From Pseudomonadota bacterium (GTDB lineage Bacteria > Desulfobacterota > Desulfobaccia > Desulfobaccales > 0-14-0-80-60-11): a stretch of DNA of 11,413 bases. Both the position numbers and the translations under genes were made by a program. The notes below the pieces were generated by a model, which was not told where the DNA came from, did no database searches, and saw only the letters and a program-made list of their open reading frames with translations. Position 1 is the stretch's first letter, and each line of letters opens with the position of its first letter. This document shows positions 7,006 through 11,413 of this stretch, one piece after another. The stretch is taken from the NCBI GenBank assembly GCA_018897875.1, contig JAHIKF010000045.1, positions 1 to 11,413 of the forward strand, given 5' to 3'.

Positions 7006-8068
7006 GGTAATTTCCCATGTATTTTTTTATTTGTTGCTTAGTCAATGCTATTGCCGATTCGCCGGATTCAACCTGCTTATACCAGGAGACCGTTTCTACT
7101 ATGGTTCGGTCAAAATCCCATTTCGGCGTCCAATGTAAAAGTCGCCTGGCCTTATCGCAATTCAAATGCAGCAGCCCTGACTCACGGGGGGCATCCGAAG
7201 CTTGCTCCACACAAATATTGCCTCCACCCCAACATTGAACCATCCTTCCGGCTAAATCATGCACCGTCCGAATTGATTCCCCACTGGGTCCGAAATTAAA
7301 AGGCCCGGTAAATGACTGCGGTGAGGTAGTCAGACGAGAAGCGAGCAAAAGATAACCAAAGAGCGGGTCAAGAACATGTTGCCATGGCCGGGTTGCACCG
7401 GGATTCCGCAAGATGATCGGCGTCCCTTGCCGCAAACTTTTAATGATGTCGGGGACGAGACGGTCTTCGGCCCAATCGCCTCCACCCAGGATATTTCCAG
7501 CCCGAACGCTGGCAACTCCCAATTTCTTCCGGTTGTTAAAAAACGAATCCTGGTACGCCGAAAGAACCAGTTCAGCCGCCGCCTTGGAGGAGCTATAGGG
7601 GTCGTGACCCCCCAGTTCATCATTCTCTCGATACCCCCAAATCCACTCCTTATTCCGGTAGCATTTGTCAGAGGTAACAAAGATTACCGACCGTAATGAT
7701 TCGGTGGCCCGAACCGCCTCAAGCACATTGACTGACCCGCCCACATTGGTATCAAAGGTTAGCTTGGGCTCTTTATAAGATAGTCGTACCAAAGATTGGG
7801 CCGCTAAATGAAAAAGATATTCCGGTTGAAATTCGTCGAAGACGAGTTGCAGCCCTTCTAAATCTCTAATATCTCCGGCAATATGGTGAATAATTTTTTC
7901 TAAGCGAAGCAGGTTAAAGAGATCTTCATCAGTCTTGGGCGGCAGGGCATAACCAACCACGTCAGCCTGCAGCTCTCGTAGCCAGAAACACAACCATGAG
8001 CCTTTAAAGCCCGTATCGCCTGTAACTAAAACTCTCTTGCCGGAAAAATTAGAAAAAGGGGTTAACAT
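6998..8068 (-). CDS. rfbG: CDP-glucose 4,6-dehydratase
   Basis: This enzyme converts CDP-D-glucose to CDP-4-keto-6-deoxy-D-glucose with bound NAD, the entry step to CDP-linked deoxyhexoses. It has 356 residues, the family's usual length. TGDTGFKGSW at 16-25 is the RfbG-type dinucleotide loop (TGFKGSW distinguishes it from RmlB). FHLAAQSLVRLSY spans about 86-98, VTSDKCY 131-137 carries the catalytic threonine/aspartate/lysine region, and YSSSK at 158-162 is the catalytic Y-x3-K. GGGDWAEDRLVPD and RPWQHVLDP further on are typical of the family. I chose the ATG at 8068 over the upstream TTG (8083). It overlaps the rfbF stop as TGATG and has GGAAGG about 8 bases before it. The gene order rfbF-rfbG and the overlap make co-translation likely. 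Confidence 0.96.
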   Translation of the reverse strand: MLTPFSNFSGKRVLVTGDTGFKGSWLCFWLRELQADVVGYALPPKTDEDLFNLLRLEKIIHHIAGDIRDLEGLQLVFDEFQPEYLFHLAAQSLVRLSYKEPKLTFDTNVGGSVNVLEAVRATESLRSVIFVTSDKCYRNKEWIWGYRENDELGGHDPYSSSKAAAELVLSAYQDSFFNNRKKLGVASVRAGNILGGGDWAEDRLVPDIIKSLRQGTPIILRNPGATRPWQHVLDPLFGYLLLASRLTTSPQSFTGPFNFGPSGESIRTVHDLAGRMVQCWGGGNICVEQASDAPRESGLLHLNCDKARRLLHWTPKWDFDRTIVETVSWYKQVESGESAIALTKQQIKKYMGNYHD

Positions 8069-8850
8069 CACCAAACCTTCCAATCTGCATTTCCCTTATT
8101 CCAAATGTTATTCAGGAGTAAATAGTCGCGATAGGTATCCATGGGATGCCAGAATCCTTCGTGGGCATACGCCATCATCTGACCATCTCGGACTAGTTGG
8201 GTCATAGGTTCTAACTCCAGGGTCAGATCTTCATGATCATTGAGGTAGGAAAAGATTTCTTTCCGACACACAAAAAATCCCCCGGAAATCAATCCTCCAG
8301 TCGCCTGGGGCTTTTCGTTAAATTCCTGCACCATCCCACTTTGATCACTCATTAACTCGCCAAATCTCCCTGAAGGTCGCACCCCAGTCACTGTCATGAT
8401 TTTGCCATGGCTTTTATGAAATGCCACCAATTTATTCAAATCTATATTACCCACCCCATCACCATAGGTGAGCATGAAATTTTCGTCATCCATAAGATAT
8501 TTCTTGCAGCGATATACTCTTGCACCCGTTCCTGCTTCAAACCCGGTTTCTGCCAGAGTAATGCGCCAATCCACCTCATTACAATCATCATGAAAAGAAA
8601 TCTTCTTTTCCGGACCCAAGGTAATAGTGAAATCGTTAGTAATTAAATGATAATTAAGATAAAAATCTTTAATTATATTTCCCTTATATCCCAAGCACAG
8701 GATGAAATCCTTATAGTTCCAATGGCTATAATATTTCATAATATGCCAAAGTATCGGCATATTCCCGATTCGAATCATCGGTTTCGGGATATCATCGGCC
8801 ACATCGCGAATTCGTGTTCCCTTACCCCCGCACAGAATCACCGCCTTCAT
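8068..8850 (-). CDS. rfbF: Glucose-1-phosphate cytidylyltransferase
   Basis: This enzyme makes CDP-glucose from glucose-1-phosphate and CTP in the cytoplasm. It has 260 residues, close to the usual 257. Motifs seen are LCGGKGTRIRD (6-16) with the nucleotide-binding GGxGTR, PKPM at 22-25, GTGAR at 107-111 and TYGDGVGNID (128-137) with the metal-binding Asp131. The C-terminal segment GFWHPMDTYRD is characteristic of this cytidylyltransferase group. ATG at 8850 is preceded by GGAGTAGGAACG, a strong ribosome site, so translation need not depend on the 644-residue gene ending 36 bases upstream. This is the first gene of the CDP-deoxysugar cassette. Codon use is visibly more AT-rich than in the upstream gene (for example around 8640-8690), which suggests the cassette has a different history from that gene. 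Confidence 0.96.
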   Translation of the reverse strand: MKAVILCGGKGTRIRDVADDIPKPMIRIGNMPILWHIMKYYSHWNYKDFILCLGYKGNIIKDFYLNYHLITNDFTITLGPEKKISFHDDCNEVDWRITLAETGFEAGTGARVYRCKKYLMDDENFMLTYGDGVGNIDLNKLVAFHKSHGKIMTVTGVRPSGRFGELMSDQSGMVQEFNEKPQATGGLISGGFFVCRKEIFSYLNDHEDLTLELEPMTQLVRDGQMMAYAHEGFWHPMDTYRDYLLLNNIWNKGNADWKVW

Positions 8851-8886
8851 CGTTCCTACTCCCGCAAATCCATGTTCATCAACAGT

Positions 8887-10821
8887 TTAAACGCGTGAAA
8901 TCGTCTGCTGCCGCCTTTGGTTCGCCAAATACGCCATAATGGATTGGGCCATGCGGCTCGCAGCCTGGCCATCTCCCGGATAGAAAAGTCGTTCAAAAAC
9001 CTGTTGCCGGCTCTCTGGGCTGGGAAGAAATGCCCGGGGATTAATTTGATACTCGCGCAATGCTTCCCTAAGGTGATCCACCGAACCAAACTGGGGGATG
9101 GCAACTGCTTCGGCCAGGGCAGAGCCATTGAATCCATCCGGGAGCCACTGCCACACCGGCTTGTTGCGCAGAAAAGCCTCCTCCGCGACCGTGGAATAGG
9201 TGAAGATCACCAGGTCGGCCCGATCCAGGTCGGCCTCGAGGGACACCTGACTCACCTCAATATGATCCTTGTATGGCGCAAAACCGGGCTGTCGATCCAT
9301 CTGGGCAAAGGGATGATTGCGCAGATACAGTTTGATGCCGGTCAAGTCCCGGACCGCGGTCCATACGGCCTCCACCATAGCCAGTTCCAGGTTCACAGCC
9401 AGACTGGGGACCAGCAGCAGGCGGATTACTCCTGCGGCATCTCCCCTCCCGGTCTGCTCTTCGGTCCTGGAATTCTGAGCCCTGACATGATCGTATCGGG
9501 CCGAACCGGTAAGCAAGACGCGATCTGGCGGATAGCCGCACTCTAAAAAAAGTTCCTGCCCCAAGCTGCCCATGGCGCAAACATAGTCCGGATGGGGAAC
9601 CGGACATCCGTCCGGTTCGCCCCTGAATTCCAGGGCCGGATGCAGAGATAAAAAGGTCTTTTCATGACTGTAACTGGCATGTTGCATAGCCCAGCAAGAA
9701 GTTCCGCCACCAGCCCTCCGGACCCCGTCATATTGGGCCCGGGAGTAGGGGAAATGCTCCAGAAAGCTTAAGATCACCTTGGGCCGGTATCGTTGCACGG
9801 CGCGCTGGGTCGCCAACGCCACCAGGTCACAACGCGGCAGACTCGAATCCAGAAACCCGTAGAAGAGTTTCCCGAAAAACAAGGGCGAATAGTCCGACCC
9901 TTCCTCTTGAAAGATTGCTTTAAACCTTGGGCAGCCACGCAACTTGAGAAAAGTGGCCAGGGGCTTGAAATCCATCAAAGCCCGCAAAATTTCCCCGGGT
10001 CGCAAGAACGACTGGAGCAGGACCACCTCGCTATTGGTTTTCGGGGTTTCGGCCTGGAGATCTAACCAAGCGAACCATCCCAGGGACAACCCCTGGCGTT
10101 TTAATTCATCGGGAAGCCGTTTAAAGTAACGATCGGTGAAGGTTTGCGTTCGCTCATCCCAATTCACACTCCAATCCCAAAAACCCGAAACCACCACGTC
10201 GAAAACTTGGTCTTGAAGTTGCGTTAAGCGCCGAACCACGCTCCACTGGCGCATCACCCGCCCAAAAAAGGTCAATCTGGAGGCCAAACCGCGCCCCCAA
10301 AGCCACCAGGACCCCGACGCCCGGCGGGGGCGCTTCTCCTTGACGGAAAAGGCACTTCTCAGCACCGCCGCCACTTCCCAGGGGGGCCCCACCAGGACCA
10401 GCTCCTTCACACCCAGTCTCCTGGCCGCAGTTTGAATGGTCAGCACCTGGAGAATCCCTTGAAAAGTGGCATCGCTCTCCGGGTCCTTGAATGCCACCGG
10501 GTGGTACCACCAGCGGCTGGCCTCCCCAGGCCGGGTCAAAATCTGCCTCCAGGTAAGGGCGTTGCCCCAGGTAAAGGTGCCGATTCGCGCCACTAAGTTA
10601 AGATAGTGCTCTCTCGCTTTGGCCCTGACCTCCTTGGGGACGGCGCGGCCAACCATAACCCGATCCCCGCAACGGCGCCGCAATGCCTCTTCCGAGCCCG
10701 GAGACAGGAAGCTTAAGATAGGTTCATTTCCCGACGGCAGGGCCCCTGGCTTTTTCCAATATATCCACAAAACGTCAGGCTTAGAAAGGCCTTCCCCTTC
10801 CGCGGCGTAAATTCTCGGCAT
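8887..10821 (-). CDS. Surface carbohydrate biosynthesis protein with GT-B-like C-terminal half
   Basis: This protein has 644 residues. It resembles the long 'surface carbohydrate biosynthesis' proteins found near O-antigen genes (TIGR04326-like, from memory). The N-terminal third includes RWWYHPVAFKDPESDATF (103-120) and LVLVGPPWEV (141-150). The C-terminal half looks like a GT-B fold of the TagB/CDP-glycerol-transferase or capsule-Kdo-transferase kind: MQHASYSH (379-386), LLTGSARYD (436-444), LYLRNHPF (498-505) and VIFTYSTVAEEAFL (538-551), the last a donor-binding strand-turn-helix. No signal peptide or clear membrane helix is seen, although residues 170-187 are tryptophan- and glycine-rich. 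It probably transfers a sugar or sugar-phosphate, but donor and acceptor are unknown. The ATG at 10821 has only a weak purine stretch (AAAGATG) before it. Two in-frame stops lie just upstream. It is GC-richer than rfbF downstream. Confidence 0.78.
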   Translation of the reverse strand: MPRIYAAEGEGLSKPDVLWIYWKKPGALPSGNEPILSFLSPGSEEALRRRCGDRVMVGRAVPKEVRAKAREHYLNLVARIGTFTWGNALTWRQILTRPGEASRWWYHPVAFKDPESDATFQGILQVLTIQTAARRLGVKELVLVGPPWEVAAVLRSAFSVKEKRPRRASGSWWLWGRGLASRLTFFGRVMRQWSVVRRLTQLQDQVFDVVVSGFWDWSVNWDERTQTFTDRYFKRLPDELKRQGLSLGWFAWLDLQAETPKTNSEVVLLQSFLRPGEILRALMDFKPLATFLKLRGCPRFKAIFQEEGSDYSPLFFGKLFYGFLDSSLPRCDLVALATQRAVQRYRPKVILSFLEHFPYSRAQYDGVRRAGGGTSCWAMQHASYSHEKTFLSLHPALEFRGEPDGCPVPHPDYVCAMGSLGQELFLECGYPPDRVLLTGSARYDHVRAQNSRTEEQTGRGDAAGVIRLLLVPSLAVNLELAMVEAVWTAVRDLTGIKLYLRNHPFAQMDRQPGFAPYKDHIEVSQVSLEADLDRADLVIFTYSTVAEEAFLRNKPVWQWLPDGFNGSALAEAVAIPQFGSVDHLREALREYQINPRAFLPSPESRQQVFERLFYPGDGQAASRMAQSIMAYLANQRRQQTISRV

Positions 10822-10830
10822 AGATCATCT

Positions 10831-10959
10831 TTAGGGTAAAGCCGGATTTCCCGGCCCAACCATCACTGACTTTACCCCCGAATTTCCCTTCAGACGCAGA
10901 ACCAAACGCTGGTATTCATGCAAAAGAGTCAACCCAAGCCGATGAGGAATCATGCGCAT
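10831..10959 (-). CDS. Possible small hypothetical gene (42 residues)
   Basis: This frame fills most of the gap between the HAD gene and the 644-residue gene. It begins with ATG at 10959, four bases after the HAD stop (a second ATG is at 10953), and ends with TAA at 10831, nine bases before the next start. The product begins MRMIPHRLGLTLLHEYQRL and continues through VLRLKGNSGVKSVMVGPG; it is basic and looks like real protein rather than random sequence. It is in the same frame as the 644-residue gene but is separated from it by TAA and TGA. So it may be a genuine small gene, a piece of an older protein, or a lost N-terminal extension. I do not recognise a family and no strong ribosome site is visible (GAGGTGGAG lies some 15-20 bases upstream). 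Confidence 0.35.
   Translation of the reverse strand: MRMIPHRLGLTLLHEYQRLVLRLKGNSGVKSVMVGPGNPALP
10834..10877. repeat. Inverted repeat before the 644-residue gene
   Basis: The arms GGGTAAAGCC (10834-10843) and GACTTTACCC (10868-10877) pair over 10 positions, with one G-U wobble in the minus-strand RNA. A smaller CCGG-ATTTC-CCGG hairpin (10842-10854) nests inside and partly competes with the outer stem. On the transcript the structure ends 12 bases before the ATG of the 644-residue gene, close to its ribosome-binding region, so it could limit or couple translation. No T-run follows, so it is not an ordinary intrinsic terminator. The repeat is seen in the sequence. Its function is a guess. Confidence 0.4.
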
Positions 10960-10963
10960 GAGT

Positions 10964-11413
10964 TCAACCCAGCTCCACCTCGCTAAAATCCCTGGTCCAC
11001 TTCACTTCCGGCGCTACTTTCAGCAGTGGCGCCTGCTGATCCGGCAAGATGGCCAAAAAATGCACCCCGCAAGCCTGGGCCGCCCGATAATCGCTCTCGG
11101 CATCACCGAAAAACAGGCATCGGCCCGGCATCAACCGGTGCCGCCCCAACAAAATCTCCAGGTTTTCCTTCTTACTCCGGGGCGCTCCCCTGACTTCCCC
11201 AAAATACGCAGACCAGCCACGGCGTTTGACGATTTCACGCATCTCTACCTCGGGGGTCGCGGACACCACAAAACATGGCAGTCGCGCCGCCCAATGGCGC
11301 AAAAAGGCCTCGGCGCCGAAGATCTCCGGGGCCGCCACGACTTCATCCACCACCAATCGGGCAAAGCGGCTGCAAAAGTCGGCCAATCCTGCCTCATCCA
11401 GAGGCCGGCCCAG
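10964..11413 (-). CDS. HAD-superfamily hydrolase (5' end outside window)
   Basis: The last 149 residues of a haloacid-dehalogenase-type phosphatase are visible; the frame stays open to the right edge, so the true start and the motif I aspartate (DxD) are outside. Visible parts are FVVSATP (motif II, serine/threonine), SKKENL (motif III lysine) and LFFGDAESDYRAAQACG (motif IV with GDxxxD, metal binding), then FLAIL as the following strand. The cap region before motif II is helical, as in phosphoglycolate-phosphatase-like members. It presumably dephosphorylates a small sugar phosphate or related metabolite for the same locus, but the substrate cannot be told. A TTG at 11386 is not a credible start because family-like sequence (RPLDEAGLADFCSRF) continues through it to the edge. 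The next gene starts about 140 bases downstream. Confidence 0.88.
   Translation of the reverse strand: MGRPLDEAGLADFCSRFARLVVDEVVAAPEIFGAEAFLRHWAARLPCFVVSATPEVEMREIVKRRGWSAYFGEVRGAPRSKKENLEILLGRHRLMPGRCLFFGDAESDYRAAQACGVHFLAILPDQQAPLLKVAPEVKWTRDFSEVELG

Noticed and set aside
8068..8083. TTG-initiated N-terminal extension of rfbG (similar extensions at 5627, 6577 and the GTG at 4111)
   Set aside because: In each case an ATG overlapping or just after the previous stop, or better placed behind a ribosome site, gives the normal family N-terminus; the extensions only read back into the previous gene.
8917..9546. 209-codon open frame on the plus strand
   Set aside because: It lies fully opposite the well-supported 644-residue gene, has no family-like motifs, and such antisense open frames are common in GC-rich genes.
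10834..10877. Intrinsic terminator between the HAD gene and the 644-residue gene
   Set aside because: The inverted repeat is not followed by a T-run on either strand and sits almost on the next ribosome-binding region.
1..11413. CRISPR array, tRNA, transposase, prophage or attachment-site signals
   Set aside because: No regularly spaced direct repeats, cloverleaf-like segments or mobile-element protein motifs were seen on either strand.

Overview
The window is one long block of genes on the minus strand, read from the right edge (11413) to the left edge (1). It is part of a surface-polysaccharide (O-antigen, capsule or exopolysaccharide) biosynthesis locus of a Gram-negative-type bacterium. 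Protein style, moderate-to-high GC and locus architecture suggest a deltaproteobacterial (Desulfobacterota-like) genome, but this is a low-confidence guess because no taxonomic marker gene is present. No rRNA, tRNA, CRISPR array, transposase or attachment site was seen.

Right part (8851-11413): the C-terminal part of a HAD-superfamily phosphatase that enters from outside the window, a short gap holding a possible 42-codon gene and an inverted repeat, and a 644-residue surface-carbohydrate biosynthesis protein with a GT-B-like C-terminal half. Middle part (5591-8850): a tightly coupled four-gene nucleotide-sugar cassette. It contains glucose-1-phosphate cytidylyltransferase (rfbF), CDP-glucose 4,6-dehydratase (rfbG), an RmlC-family cupin and an extended short-chain dehydrogenase. 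Successive genes from rfbF on overlap by a few bases (TGATG or ATGA type junctions). The cassette should convert glucose-1-phosphate into a CDP-linked 6-deoxyhexose. No RfbH-type C3 dehydrase is visible, so a 3,6-dideoxy sugar is not supported from this window.

Left part (1-5597): a GT2 glycosyltransferase overlapping the end of the cassette, a frameshifted remnant of a DegT/DnrJ/EryC1-type aminotransferase, a FemAB/GNAT-fold acyltransferase, a CE4 polysaccharide deacetylase, a 440-base stretch of decayed coding sequence, a GT4 glycosyltransferase starting with TTG, and the N-terminal 155 codons of a NodU/TobZ-type carbamoyltransferase that leaves the window.

Together these genes make an activated 6-deoxyhexose, assemble it with other sugars (GT2, GT4, the 644-residue protein), and decorate or trim the product (acyl transfer, deacetylation, carbamoylation). 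Two or three broken genes lie among intact ones, and base composition changes along the block. Both indicate a locus that has been shuffled recently, as expected for polysaccharide clusters. I found no convincing wholly new system. The most unusual points are the catalytically atypical RmlC-like/SDR pair, the decayed genes and the conserved-looking small reading frame at 10831-10959.
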